Below are positions 15,230 through 25,141 of a stretch of 64,000 nt of DNA, piece by piece. Under the pieces are notes generated by a model that was not told where the DNA came from, searched no databases, and saw only the letters and a list, made by a program, of their open reading frames with translations. Positions within the stretch are counted from its first letter, which is position 1, and every line of letters starts with the position of its first letter. This DNA comes from Alistipes communis (GTDB taxonomy: Bacteria > Bacteroidota > Bacteroidia > Bacteroidales > Rikenellaceae), in the NCBI RefSeq assembly GCF_006542665.1, contig NZ_AP019735.1, positions 2,790,001 through 2,854,000 on the forward strand, written 5' to 3'. Both the position numbers and the translations under genes were made by a program.

Positions 15230-16645
15230 TTATTTCTCGATGATCTCCACGTTGTTAGCCTCGTCGTAGGTCATGTTGTAGAAATCGTGCGTGTATCCTT
15301 TCCAAATATAGATCCGTTTGAGATGCGGATTGTTATCCAGGAAATAGTCGTTGCCGGGATACCGTTCCACTTCGCTCAGGTCGATCTCCTCGAAGGCATT
15401 GCCGTTGGCGATGAAACGCCATAGTTTGTTGCAGCCGGCGAGTTTGATTTCGGTCAGGCCGTTGTCGTTGACGTAGAGGCGCTGCATGTTGCTGAATCCC
15501 GTGAAATCGAGCGACGGCGTTTCGTCGGCCTTCCGGTTGAAGATTCCCAAGGTGTGGATTTGCGTCTTGATCTTCTCGATCTGCGGACGCACCGAAAGGA
15601 AAACATCGTAGTTGCAGCCCAATTCCATGAGGTTGGGACAGGGCGAAAGATCCAGCGTCTTCAAATTGTTGCAGTTCTGTACATGGATACTCATCAGTTC
15701 GGTGTTTCCGCTGAGGTCGATCTCGGTCAGGTTGTCGGAGGTGTTGACATCCAAATGCCGCAAGTGCGGGAAGTTCTCGATACCTTTGGTGGAAGCCACC
15801 TGCCACCCTCCGGCGTCGAATCCGTAGGGTACGCCGTCCTCCGGCACGAGTTCGGCTTCGTAGGCGGATACCTTGCCGTCTTCGTTGGCATCCATTCCGT
15901 ACATGATCGCCGAGATTTCGGCGGCCATGCGCAGCATCTCGTCTTCGATCAGGTCGAGCATGTTGGGACTTGCCGTTTGTCCGACGACGAACTTGCCGGT
16001 TTCATCCGGCGTGCTGATCTTCAACTCCGCATATCGGTCTTCGAAGAGATCGTTGGCCCCCGCCCTGAGCTTGATGGCCGTATTGCCTTCGCCCGAAATG
16101 GAGGTTTTCTTGACCCACTGCTGCGAGGCCGCATCGTAGGATTCGAACCACGTGCCTTCGGGAACCGACACCGTCCATTTCTTCTCCGAAACGACACGCA
16201 CTTCGCGCTCGCCGCTCCGGTAATCGAAAGTCAGTTCGTCCTTGCCGTCGTCGCTGACCATCAGTTTGACATCCTTTTCGAGGTTGACGGTCACCTGATG
16301 CTGTGCATTCAGGCCGCCGGTATCCTCGACGTAAAGAGCGACGGTCAGCGCTCCCTTTTGCAGTTTCTCGGGTGCGATCGTGCATTCGAAAAACGGCAGA
16401 GAGAGTTCTTCGTCGACCGTTTCGCCGCCGACGGTCAGTTTCACTGCGGAGACGTTGTTCTCCTTATCGTTGATACGCCCCTTGATCGTAAGCGGGAGGT
16501 TCGCATCGTAGGTCTCGCCTTCGAGCGGTTCGGTTATCTTGCAGGTCGGGGCCGTGTTCTCACCCTCGTCCTGCGTATTGTCGTCGCTGCATGCCGTAAA
16601 GGCGAACGACAGACACGCGGCTGCCAGAAACAGATATTTTTTCAT
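15230..16645 (-). CDS. Surface lipoprotein with Ig-like, BACON-like and leucine-rich-repeat parts
   Basis: A 471-residue lipoprotein (signal MKKYLFLAAACLSFAFTAC, Cys at 19). Residues about 30-125 form an Ig-like domain (PTCKITEPLEGETY), and about 130-225 a BACON-like sandwich (VVSEKKWTVSVPEGTWF). A DANEDGKVSAYEAE loop near residue 250 resembles a calcium-binding EF-hand/dockerin loop. From about 290 irregular leucine-rich repeats run to the C-terminus (LRHLDVNTSDNLTEIDLSGN). The Ig unit is a clear paralogue of those in the adjacent upstream gene. It is downstream of and co-directional with that gene, 30 bases away, so the pair is probably an operon of surface binding proteins. Confidence 0.85.
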   Translation of the reverse strand: MKKYLFLAAACLSFAFTACSDDNTQDEGENTAPTCKITEPLEGETYDANLPLTIKGRINDKENNVSAVKLTVGGETVDEELSLPFFECTIAPEKLQKGALTVALYVEDTGGLNAQHQVTVNLEKDVKLMVSDDGKDELTFDYRSGEREVRVVSEKKWTVSVPEGTWFESYDAASQQWVKKTSISGEGNTAIKLRAGANDLFEDRYAELKISTPDETGKFVVGQTASPNMLDLIEDEMLRMAAEISAIMYGMDANEDGKVSAYEAELVPEDGVPYGFDAGGWQVASTKGIENFPHLRHLDVNTSDNLTEIDLSGNTELMSIHVQNCNNLKTLDLSPCPNLMELGCNYDVFLSVRPQIEKIKTQIHTLGIFNRKADETPSLDFTGFSNMQRLYVNDNGLTEIKLAGCNKLWRFIANGNAFEEIDLSEVERYPGNDYFLDNNPHLKRIYIWKGYTHDFYNMTYDEANNVEIIEK

Positions 16646-16675
16646 CTTGCGCTGATGTTCGGGAGATGCGAAGTA

Positions 16676-18338
16676 CTAATTCTGTAAGCAGCGTACCGGA
16701 TAGGCGCGGTCGCACGATGTCCCTCTGCCGAAATCGGGTTCGTATTTGTAATTGGACACCCCTGTCGTTACGCCGCCCGGACTGGAGGGATAGGTGACAC
16801 CGTCGTAATGGGGTGTCCAAAACGAGACGTTGCTTCCGACCTCTCCGGGGCCGTAGTAAAAACCGTTTTTCCCCAGCAGGCAACCGCTCGGACGTATCGC
16901 GAACCCGTAGGTATCCATGCCGCCCTTGGTCAGTTGCGGGAAATCAGGGTCTTCCTTGATTGGCCAAACGTTCGCACGCAGATGTCCGCTGACATTGTAG
17001 ACTGTCGAACCGTCCCAGTAGATCGCTGATTCGTTTTCGGGAATTCGATCGCGAACGTATTTGTACAGAATCTCCCATTCGGCCTCGCTCGGCACGTGCC
17101 AGCCGTCGGGACAGGGCCCTTGAATGCCGCTGGGAATGGCGTCGTTCTTCGAATCCATATTGCCGCCGGCGGCCGGCCAGTTGTAAAGAACGCCTTCGTT
17201 GCGATAGTTCTCGGTCGCTTTGGCGGCGGCTACGTCGTTGCCGTCGTAGTCGTAGACATAATAACAGGGCGTTTCGGCCGAATACTCGGAGGGCTTCATC
17301 ACCTGCGGCAGGTAGGCGCAGTTCTCGGCGAACCAGATCTGTTCGCCGATCTTGACGGTCTTGTAGGTTTTGCCGTCACGCGTGTCGGTGAATTCGCGGA
17401 ACTGACCGAGAATCACGACCGTTACCTCGTCCGTAGCGGTCTTGCCGTAGTTGTCGGTTACTTCCAGCGAGATCTTCACGTTCCCCGGCTCCTTCTGCTC
17501 GTCGGTGAGCGTGTATTCGAACGGAACCGTAGCGACCGATTCCACGGCCTTGTCGTTGATCTTCAACACGGCTTTGGCGATCGTGCCGTCCTCGTCGCTG
17601 CCCGTACCCTTCACGACGATGGCATCGGTCGGCTCGAACGAAGCGCCGTCGGCCGGTTCGTCGATCGAGCAGACGGGGGCTGCGTTTTTGTCGACGAGCG
17701 TGACGGTAACCATATCCTTGGCGACCAGACCGCGGCTGTTCTCCACTTCGAGTATAATAACATAGGTGTCGACAGGGTAGGTGGCTGCCGGTACGGTGTA
17801 TTCGAAGGGAAGTGCGGTCACGTCGGGAATCACGTCGTCGTTGATCTTCAACGCTACTTTGGAGATTTCTCCCGAAACGGCTTCGCCTTCGCCTTTGATC
17901 GTAAACGGTCCGAATGCGTTCAGTTCATCGCCGTGGGCCGGTGCTGTAATCTTGCACACGGGCGCTTCGGACTGATCCTGAATCGCCACCGAAATTTCGT
18001 CGGTTGCCGTATTGCCGCCGTCGTCTTCGACGGCCAGCTTGATCTTCATGACGCCTTCTTTGAGATCGCTGGCGGGAATCGTGTATTCGAACGGTACTTT
18101 GGTGACATCCGCAACAGCTTTTCCGTCGACCGTCAATGCGACTTTTACGATGCTGCCGTCGCTGTCGGAGGCTGTACCTTTGATGACGAGATCTTCATAC
18201 AGATCGAGAATCGCCCCGTCCTCAGGAGCGGTTATCGAACATTCGGGCGGGTTCGAATTCCCCCCCCCCTTCGTCCGAAGAGCAACTGTAACTGATCGAC
18301 AGCGCCGTCAACATGAATGGCAGTAAAAATCTTTTCAT
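16676..18338 (-). CDS. Ig-repeat / FISUMP lipoprotein, out of frame at a G10 tract
   Basis: The minus-strand ATG at 18338 gives the lipoprotein signal MKRFLLPFMLTALSISYSC followed by SSDEGGG. The ten-G run at 18260-18269 then shifts translation into a stop after about 40 residues. With nine Gs the frame would continue as NSNPPECSITAPEDGA into three Ig-like repeats of about 92 residues (each beginning PxCxIxxPxDG) and a FISUMP-like C-terminal domain (DGKTYKTVKIGEQIWFAENC, GPCPDGWHVPSEAEWEILYK), about 553 residues in all. As sequenced, only an internal start (18136) could express the distal part, without a signal. Either phase-off by slippage or a homopolymer sequencing error explains this. Confidence 0.8.
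18260..18269 (-). repeat. G10 homopolymer in lipoprotein gene
   Basis: Ten consecutive Cs on the plus strand (Gs in the coding sense) directly after the signal peptide codons. One base fewer would restore the reading frame. Confidence 0.9.
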
Positions 18339-19074
18339 ACGTCTGAAATTTTAAAATTAAACTTACTCGAAAAGAGATTCGATTTATCTGTTAATTGCAC
18401 GTTTTAATTACAATCTGTAAGCATTAAGTCCGTTTCCCCTCTTTCGGAGGTCTCTTTGTTTCGAAATATGCCATTTAACATGGCAACAAGATAGCGGAAA
18501 AAGTTCGAATGACCAAATATTTCGATAGTTTATTTTTCTATTTCGAAAGCGATGCAACCGTTGAATCTCTCCGTTCGATCTGCTTTTTATATTATATATT
18601 GTTGTAAATTATAATGTTATATTCTTGGATATGACTCCGGAGTATTCCGGGGCGCCTCGTCGCTGCTTCGTTATCGTATTTTAACGGAATCGAAACTTAC
18701 GGATCGTAGTATTTAGCCGTTTTAAATTCCCGTTTTCGGAGGAAAAATCCCGAAAAATCGGGATAGATTGCCGTTTTGTAATCCTCGTTATTTTAAATTA
18801 TAATTTAATTTTCTTATTCCGGCAATTTTGCATGATGTAAATTCCGACGAAACAGGAATGTGGGCGAGGTTCGGATCGTCCGGAAATCGTTTTTCCATCC
18901 GAATCGTGTCGAAAAGGGCGTTTCCTCTTGTCGTTTTCGGGAAATCTTTCCGTATCTTTGTGCGGCAGGGCAGTCAGCCGCCGCCGAAACGAGTCGGTCG
19001 CAGGATAGGTACGCAACCGCTTCCGCCCGGTTCGTCGGGCGACTTTCCGCCGGACATGAAAATCATTGTTGGAA
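18339..19074. other. AT-rich intergenic region between divergent genes
   Basis: This 735-base gap is AT-rich in its middle (about 18350-18840). A possible minus-strand promoter for the lipoprotein pair is TTTG at 18514-18517, a 20-base spacer and TATCTTGT at 18486-18493, which would give a leader of about 140 bases. I see no convincing gene; the 73-residue frames across 18.8-19.0 kb lack codon character and family features. Confidence 0.5.
18928..18960 (+). promoter_or_regulatory. Promoter of the nitroreductase-like gene
   Basis: TTG at 18928 and TATCTTTG at 18953-18960, with a 22-base spacer, which is slightly long. The leader to the ATG would be about 105 bases. Confidence 0.55.
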
Positions 19075-19662
19075 ATGAAGATCGGAATCTATCTCGCCGC
19101 AGGTATCGCCGCATTGTCGGTCGCAGCCTGCACCCCGAAGACGACCGGAACGCCGGAAACCAATCCGGCGTTGGAGACCATTTTTTCGCGCACGAGCATC
19201 CGCACCTATCAGGACAGGACCGTCGAGCCGCAGAAGATCGAACTGTTGCTGCGCGCCGCCATGTCGGCCCCTTCGGGAAAGGATCAGCGGCCGTGGGAGT
19301 TCGTCGTCGTGAACGAACGGCCGATTCTCGATTCGCTGGCCGCAGCGCTGCCTTATGCCAAGATGTTGGCTCAGGCGCCGTGCGCCGTGATCGTGTGCGG
19401 AAGTCCGGCCCGTTCCTCTTATTGGTATCTGGACTGCTCGGCTGCGGCCGAGAATATCCTGCTGGCCGCCCATTCGCTCGGGCTGGGCGGCGTATGGACG
19501 GCGGCCTATCCCTATGCCGAACGGATGGAGGCCGTCCGTTCGAATCTCGCCCTGCCGGAGGGAATCCTGCCCCTGTGCGTCATTCCGATCGGTTATCCGG
19601 CTGCCGTCGGAGAACCGAAACGGAAGTTCGACGCCGGACGGATTCATTACAACGAGTGGTAG
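19075..19662 (+). CDS. Nitroreductase-family lipoprotein
   Basis: A 195-residue flavoprotein-like protein. MKIGIYLAAGIAALSVAAC supplies a lipobox, so this is a membrane-anchored member, unlike the usual cytosolic ones. The fold is recognisable from RTSIRTYQDRTVEPQKIELL, MSAPSGKDQRPWEFVVV (FMN-binding) and ILLAAHSLGLGGVWTAAYP. The family reduces nitro or quinone groups with FMN and NAD(P)H. ATG at 19075 is chosen; a TTG at 19066 is in frame but adds nothing. It stands alone before tRNA-Leu. Confidence 0.88.
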   Translation: MKIGIYLAAGIAALSVAACTPKTTGTPETNPALETIFSRTSIRTYQDRTVEPQKIELLLRAAMSAPSGKDQRPWEFVVVNERPILDSLAAALPYAKMLAQAPCAVIVCGSPARSSYWYLDCSAAAENILLAAHSLGLGGVWTAAYPYAERMEAVRSNLALPEGILPLCVIPIGYPAAVGEPKRKFDAGRIHYNEW

Positions 19663-19741
19663 GGCTTCCTGTTGCCGCGACCGTCGTCGGAATCCGGTGC
19701 AGAACCTCCTGCGTCGAGCCGAACGAGCACGGTGCGTTTTC

Positions 19742-19772
19742 TTGCAGAATAGAATATTAATTCGTACTTTTG
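19742..19772 (+). promoter_or_regulatory. Promoter of tRNA-Leu
   Basis: TTG at 19742, a 20-base spacer and TACTTTTG at 19765-19772, ending 26 bases upstream of the tRNA. Confidence 0.65.
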
Positions 19773-19798
19773 TCCTGCCTTTCGGACGAAAGGCGGCT

Positions 19799-19884
19799 GC
19801 TCGGATGGTGGAATCGGTAGACACGCCGGACTTAAAATCCTGTGGCCAGTAATGGCCGTGCCGGTTCGATCCCGGCTCCGAGTA
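19799..19884 (+). tRNA. tRNA-Leu (anticodon TAA)
   Basis: An 86-base class II tRNA beginning GCTCGGATGGTGGAATCGG. The acceptor GCTCGGA pairs with TCCGAGT, including the G-U first pair also seen in E. coli tRNA-Leu. The anticodon arm is CCGGACTTAAAATCCTG with TAA in the loop, the variable arm is long (GTGGCCAGTAATGGCCGT), and the T-arm contains GGTTCGATCCC. CCA is not encoded. Confidence 0.95.
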
Positions 19885-19888
19885 CGAA

Positions 19889-19925
19889 ACAGGCCGTCGA
19901 CATCGTCGACGGCCTGTTCTTTATT
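19889..19925 (+). terminator. Terminator of tRNA-Leu
   Basis: A perfect 13-bp stem (ACAGGCCGTCGAC at 19889 with GTCGACGGCCTGT at 19905), loop ATC, then TCTTTATT. Confidence 0.85.
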
Positions 19926-19927
19926 AT

Positions 19928-20170
19928 ATGAAATCTCCCTCGTCTCGACGGTTCCGCAATTTGCCGGCCGTACGGCGACACGACCATCTCTTTGCGCCGA
20001 TCGAAAGCCTCGCGTCGCTTGATTTCGGCGAGAATCGGATCACGAACACGGACCTTTCGAAACCGGCCGATCCTGCATTGAAGAAAGTGATCGTCGATCC
20101 GGGCTACGAGTTCGAGCTGGTGACGACGCTGTTTAAGAATCGTCCCGATGTCAGCATCCTAACCGAGTAG
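19928..20170 (+). pseudogene. Possible fragment of a leucine-rich-repeat protein
   Basis: An 80-codon open frame directly after the tRNA-Leu terminator. Its second half (LASLDFGENRITNTDLSK, then VDPGYEFELVTTLFKNRPDV) resembles the last repeats and cap of Bacteroidales LRR lipoproteins such as the one at 15.2-16.6 kb. There is no signal peptide and no promoter, and the frame's first 25 residues look like random translation. It is probably the tail of a gene whose front was lost beside the tRNA, followed by its own terminator. Confidence is low. Confidence 0.4.
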
Positions 20171-20203
20171 GGGATCGTCCGGAATCCGCACGAGAGACGA
20201 AGA

Positions 20204-20237
20204 GGGGTGTCCGCAAAATCGGATGCCCCTTTTCGTT
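20204..20237 (+). terminator. Terminator before rho
   Basis: A 10-bp stem with two G-U pairs (GGGGTGTCCG at 20204 with CGGATGCCCC at 20220) is followed by TTTTCGTTTTG. It follows the LRR-like fragment. Confidence 0.75.
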
Positions 20238-20325
20238 TTGCCTCGAACAGGGAATGAAAGCGTGTCCGACGACGGGAAATCGGTGAAATTGTTCCGATAT
20301 TTTTTCATATTCTGCAAGAAAGCAC

Positions 20326-20333
20326 TATATTTG
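20326..20333 (+). promoter_or_regulatory. -7 box of rho
   Basis: TATATTTG lies 71 bases before the rho ATG. The -33 position holds only TTTTT, so the promoter is a partial match. Confidence 0.5.
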
Positions 20334-20404
20334 CACTGTTGATTCGCGAAACCGGTCATCCGACCGGATTTTTTACCATTTTAGATTTTATTATCAGACA
20401 ATTT

Positions 20405-22000
20405 ATGCAGGATTTTAATGCACTCGAAGGCAAGAGCCTCGCCGAATTACGCGAGATCGGCAGGGCCTTGGGAGTCGGGAACGTAATGTTGAAGAAAAAG
20501 GAGTTGCTCGAACAGATCAGGGCGGTCGCCCTCGTCGCCGGGCAGCATAGCGATACCGAGCCGAACGCCGTGCCGGCGGAAGAACCCAAGCGTCGCGGAC
20601 GCCGTCCCCGGATGTCGGGGGTGAAGGTCGAGGGCCGTTCGCCGGCCGAAGGCCCCGATGTTCCGGCCGAGACGGAGACGACGGTCGCCGTTGCACCCGT
20701 GGCCGAGGAACAGCCGGTCGAGGCGGCGGCCGTCCCCAAGCGCAGAGGCCGTAAGCCGAAAAGCGCCGAGGAACCGGCCGAACCGGTCGCCGGGACGGGC
20801 GCTGTCGCCGAACAGTCCGTTACGGAGGTCGCCGCGCCCCGCGTGCGCGAAGAGCGTGCGGAGGTGATTACCAAGGACGATTTCGTCGGCGAAATCGAGG
20901 GCGAAGGCGTCCTCGAAATCATGCCCGACGGATACGGATTCCTTCGTTCGGCCGACTACAATTACCTCAATTCGCCCGACGACATCTATGTGTCGCCTTC
21001 GCAGATCAAGCTCTTCGGCCTCAAACCGGGCGATACGGTAAGCGGTTCGATCCGCCCGCCCAAGGAGGGAGAGAAATATTTCCCGCTGACGAAGGTGGCC
21101 GAGATCAACGGCCTCGATCCCGAATTCATCCGCGACCGCGTGCAGTTCGAGTTCATGACACCGCTCTTTCCGAGCGAGAAGTTCTGCCTGACGGGCAAGG
21201 GGCACAACAGCCTTTCGAACCGCGTGATCGATCTCTTCTCGCCGATCGGAAAAGGGCAGCGCGGTCTGATCGTCGCACAGCCCAAGACGGGTAAGACGAT
21301 GCTCATGCAGCCGCTTATCAACGCCATCGCCGACAACCATCCCGAAGTCTATATCATCGTGCTGCTCATCGACGAGCGTCCCGAGGAGGTGACCGAAATG
21401 GCCCGCAACGCCAAGGCCGAAGTCGTGGCTTCGACCTTCGACGAACAGGCTTCGCGCCATGTCAAGGTGGCCGAAATGGTGCTGGAAAAAGCGAAGCGCA
21501 TGGTCGAATGCGGTCACGACGTGGTGATTTTTCTGGACTCGATCACCCGTCTGGCACGTGCCTACAACTCGGTGCAGCCGGCTTCGGGCAAGGTACTTTC
21601 GGGCGGTGTGGACGCCAATGCACTGCACAAGCCCAAGCGTTTTTTCGGTGCGGCGCGCAATACGGAGGAGAAGGGGTCGCTTACGATCGTCGCCACGGCG
21701 CTCATCGACACCGGTTCGAAGATGGACGAAGTGATCTTCGAGGAGTTCAAGGGCACGGGTAACATGGAGCTGCAACTCGACCGCAAACTGGCCGACAAGC
21801 GTATCTATCCGGCCGTGAACGTGATGGCTTCGGGTACGCGGCGCGAGGATCTGCTGTTGCAGCGCGAAGTGATGTCGCGCACGTGGGTTCTGCGCAAGTA
21901 CCTGTCGGACATGACCACGGTCGAGGCGATGGAGTTCCTGGAGAAACAGATGAACATGACCGCTTCGAACGAGGAATTTCTGGCTACGATGAACCAATAA
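20405..22000 (+). CDS. rho: Transcription termination factor Rho
   Basis: The RNA-dependent helicase that ends transcription. About 531 residues: an N-terminal Rho_N/SAP-like helix bundle (LEGKSLAELREIGRALGVGN), then an Ala/Glu/Arg-rich insertion (about residues 60-150) with the basic clusters KRRGRRPR and KRRGRKPK, the cold-shock RNA-binding domain (GVLEIMPDGYGFLRS), and the RecA-like motor with Walker A AQPKTGKTM and Walker B VVIFLDSITRLARAYN. The basic, low-complexity insertion is typical of Bacteroidota and some other GC-rich Rho proteins, and it makes the protein longer than E. coli Rho (about 419). The ATG at 20405 fits the conserved N-terminus. S1/P1 nuclease follows after 11 bases. 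Confidence 0.97.
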   Translation: MQDFNALEGKSLAELREIGRALGVGNVMLKKKELLEQIRAVALVAGQHSDTEPNAVPAEEPKRRGRRPRMSGVKVEGRSPAEGPDVPAETETTVAVAPVAEEQPVEAAAVPKRRGRKPKSAEEPAEPVAGTGAVAEQSVTEVAAPRVREERAEVITKDDFVGEIEGEGVLEIMPDGYGFLRSADYNYLNSPDDIYVSPSQIKLFGLKPGDTVSGSIRPPKEGEKYFPLTKVAEINGLDPEFIRDRVQFEFMTPLFPSEKFCLTGKGHNSLSNRVIDLFSPIGKGQRGLIVAQPKTGKTMLMQPLINAIADNHPEVYIIVLLIDERPEEVTEMARNAKAEVVASTFDEQASRHVKVAEMVLEKAKRMVECGHDVVIFLDSITRLARAYNSVQPASGKVLSGGVDANALHKPKRFFGAARNTEEKGSLTIVATALIDTGSKMDEVIFEEFKGTGNMELQLDRKLADKRIYPAVNVMASGTRREDLLLQREVMSRTWVLRKYLSDMTTVEAMEFLEKQMNMTASNEEFLATMNQ

Positions 22001-22011
22001 ACAACGATACG

Positions 22012-22782
22012 ATGAAGAGATTTTGGTTATTCGTCCTCTGCGCCGGCTCTCTGCAAACCGCCTTGGGATGGGGACAGAAGGGACACGACGTGACGGCTTA
22101 CATCGCCGAATGCAACCTGACACCCGAAGCGGCGCAGGAGATCGACCGGGTATTGGACGGTCATTCGCCGGTCTATTACGCCAATTGGCTGGATTCCGCC
22201 AGCCACACGCCCGAGTACGCCTATACGCGAACATGGCACTATGCCAACATCGACGAAGGGTATACCTACGACACGATGCCCAAAGAGCCTGCCGGCGATG
22301 TGGTGACGGCCGTGAACGACCTGGTCGCCGAACTCAAAAGCAAGGAGCTTTCCGCCGAGAAAGAGGCCGAAGCGTTGAAGATGCTGATCCATCTGGTCGG
22401 GGACATGCACTGCCCGATGCACTCGGGCCACCGCAGCGACCGTGGCGGCAATACGATTCCGGTTACCTTCTTCGGCAAGCCGGCGAATCTGCACTCGATC
22501 TGGGATACGTCGCTGCCCGAAGCCGCTCACAAATGGAGTTACACCGAGTGGCAGAATCAGATAGACCGGTTGTCGGACGACGAGGCGACGCTCATCGAGA
22601 GCGGTACGCCGAAAGAGTGGTTCATGGAGACGGCCGAGCTGTGCAAGGGAATCTACGAGGCGACGCCCGAAGGGACGAACGTGTCCTATGATTATATAGA
22701 CCGGTTCACGACGCTTATCGAACAGCAGTTCGTCAAGGGCGGTCACCGGTTGGCCAAACTGCTCAACGAGATTTACGAATAA
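22012..22782 (+). CDS. Secreted S1/P1-type nuclease
   Basis: A 256-residue zinc-dependent phosphodiesterase. After the signal MKRFWLFVLCAGSLQTALG the mature protein should begin with Trp (WGQKGHDVTAYIAE), the N-terminal zinc ligand that defines the family. Further ligands are visible in NWLDSASHTPEYAYTRTWHY (Asp and His), LIHLVGDMHCPMHSG and NLHSIWDTSL. The family cleaves single-stranded nucleic acids and 3'-phosphates in the periplasm. It starts 11 bases after rho and may be read with it; terminator-like inverted repeats follow. Confidence 0.93.
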   Translation: MKRFWLFVLCAGSLQTALGWGQKGHDVTAYIAECNLTPEAAQEIDRVLDGHSPVYYANWLDSASHTPEYAYTRTWHYANIDEGYTYDTMPKEPAGDVVTAVNDLVAELKSKELSAEKEAEALKMLIHLVGDMHCPMHSGHRSDRGGNTIPVTFFGKPANLHSIWDTSLPEAAHKWSYTEWQNQIDRLSDDEATLIESGTPKEWFMETAELCKGIYEATPEGTNVSYDYIDRFTTLIEQQFVKGGHRLAKLLNEIYE

Positions 22783-22801
22783 CGGTTTTCTCCGTCAAAC
22801 G

Positions 22802-22840
22802 CAGGGCGGCCCGCTGTACAAGCGGGCCGCCCTGTCGTTT
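22802..22840. terminator. Shared hairpin between converging genes
   Basis: A perfect 14-bp GC-rich stem (CAGGGCGGCCCGCT at 22802 with AGCGGGCCGCCCTG at 22821), loop GTACA. The T-tracts on both sides are short, so it may serve as a weak bidirectional terminator for the nuclease and dehydrogenase genes. Confidence 0.65.
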
Positions 22841-22852
22841 CGGAATGCGTGG

Positions 22853-24043
<1,191 letters not shown>

Positions 24044-24085
24044 ATAATTTATAGGTTTTGAAATGATTTCTTGCTTTCAGCAATA

Positions 24086-24116
24086 CAAAAATATCGTTTT
24101 ATTTTGGTAAAACAAA
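24086..24116 (-). promoter_or_regulatory. Promoter of the dehydrogenase gene
   Basis: On the minus strand TTTG (24113-24116), a 19-base spacer and TATTTTTG (24086-24093). It overlaps the plus-strand tRNA-Lys promoter. Confidence 0.75.
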
Positions 24117-24133
24117 AATATTCTCTACATTTG
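24103..24133 (+). promoter_or_regulatory. Promoter of tRNA-Lys
   Basis: TTTG at 24103-24106, a 19-base spacer and TACATTTG at 24126-24133. The tRNA begins 46 bases further on. Confidence 0.75.
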
Positions 24134-24179
24134 CACCACCAAATCGGAAGAAGACCGTTTCAACCGTTTGGCAAGTGTT

Positions 24180-24252
24180 GAATCCGTAGCTCAGCTGGTA
24201 GAGCACAACACTTTTAATGTTGGGGTCCCGGGTTCGAGCCCCGGCGGGTTCA
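24180..24252 (+). tRNA. tRNA-Lys (anticodon TTT)
   Basis: A 73-base cloverleaf: acceptor GAATCCG/CGGGTTC with one G-U pair, D-arm GCTCAGCTGGTAGAGC, anticodon arm CAACACTTTTAATGTTG with TTT, T-arm CCGGGTTCGAGCCCCGG and discriminator A. CCA is not encoded. It has its own promoter and terminator. Confidence 0.95.
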
Positions 24253-24258
24253 CCGAAA

Positions 24259-24287
24259 AGCCGTCTCGAAAGAGATGGCTTTTTTTG
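24259..24287 (+). terminator. Terminator of tRNA-Lys
   Basis: A 9-bp stem with one G-U pair (AGCCGTCTC at 24259 with GAGATGGCT at 24272), GAAA loop, then seven Ts. Confidence 0.85.
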
Positions 24288-24384
24288 TCGTTCGGCCTGT
24301 CCGGACGTTCCTTCGGTCGAAACGTCGCCCCGTCCCATACGATCTTCGCATCGCAGGAGAGCGGAAAATCCCCATTTGTGGGTA

Positions 24385-24415
24385 TTTGGCGCACGGTGAA
24401 AAGTCGCTATCTTTG
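24385..24415 (+). promoter_or_regulatory. Promoter of the hemerythrin-LuxR pair
   Basis: TTTG at 24385-24388, a 19-base spacer and TATCTTTG at 24408-24415. It lies 24 bases before the hemerythrin ATG. Confidence 0.8.
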
Positions 24416-24439
24416 CAACGAACGAAAGGATATTCCATT

Positions 24440-25141
24440 ATGCACAGGCTCGGGAAATATACGGCTTCGGACAGGATGAGCGATCTGGTATGCGGCAATT
24501 ACCATATCCTGCTCATCATGAGCCGGTTCGGTATCGCTTTGGGATTCGGCGACCGCACGGTGGACGAAGTGTGTTGCCAGAGCGGCGTCGACACGGCGAC
24601 GTTCCTTGCCGTGGTCAATCTGCTCTACGACGAAGGCACGACGACCGTCGATTGCCGGAACGTCTCCCTCGAAGCGTTTTTGCGCTATCTGCACAATTCG
24701 CACGACTATTTCCTGCAATACCGTCTGCCGGACATCCGCCGCAAACTGAGCGAGGCTGTCGCCTGCGGCCGCGACGGGATTGCGGAGGCGATCATCCGGT
24801 TCTTCGACGACTATGCGGCCGAGGTACACAAGCACATGATGTACGAGGAGGAGACGGTTTTTCCCTACGTGCGCCAGTTGCTTACGGGCGAATGTCCCGC
24901 GGGATACGACATCGAAACCTTCCACCGCCAGCACGATCAGATCGAAGCCAAACTGACGGAACTGAAAAACATACTGATCAAATACTATCCCGCTTCGGAG
25001 AGCTGCGGCAAGGAGATGAACGGCGTGTTGTTCGACATCTTTCTCTGCGAATCCGAGCTGGCCTCCCATAACGACCTTGAAAACAGGCTGTTCATTCCGG
25101 CTGTTGCGGAGGTGGAACGTAAAATCCGCGACGCACGATGA
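24440..25141 (+). CDS. Hemerythrin-domain (HHE) protein, RIC/ScdA-like
   Basis: A 233-residue protein. The N-terminal part (about 1-75) resembles the DUF542/helical region of iron-sulfur cluster repair proteins but lacks a clear Cys pair of that type. From about residue 80 an HHE cation-binding bundle is visible: YLHNSHDYFLQYRLPDIR, VHKHMMYEEETVFPYV, FHRQHDQIEAKL and ESELASHNDLENRLFIPAV provide the His/Glu/Asp ligands of a di-iron centre. Such proteins bind O2 or NO or mend iron centres. The stop overlaps the next start as ATGA, so it is coupled to a LuxR-type regulator and may be its sensor. Confidence 0.88.
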   Translation: MHRLGKYTASDRMSDLVCGNYHILLIMSRFGIALGFGDRTVDEVCCQSGVDTATFLAVVNLLYDEGTTTVDCRNVSLEAFLRYLHNSHDYFLQYRLPDIRRKLSEAVACGRDGIAEAIIRFFDDYAAEVHKHMMYEEETVFPYVRQLLTGECPAGYDIETFHRQHDQIEAKLTELKNILIKYYPASESCGKEMNGVLFDIFLCESELASHNDLENRLFIPAVAEVERKIRDAR

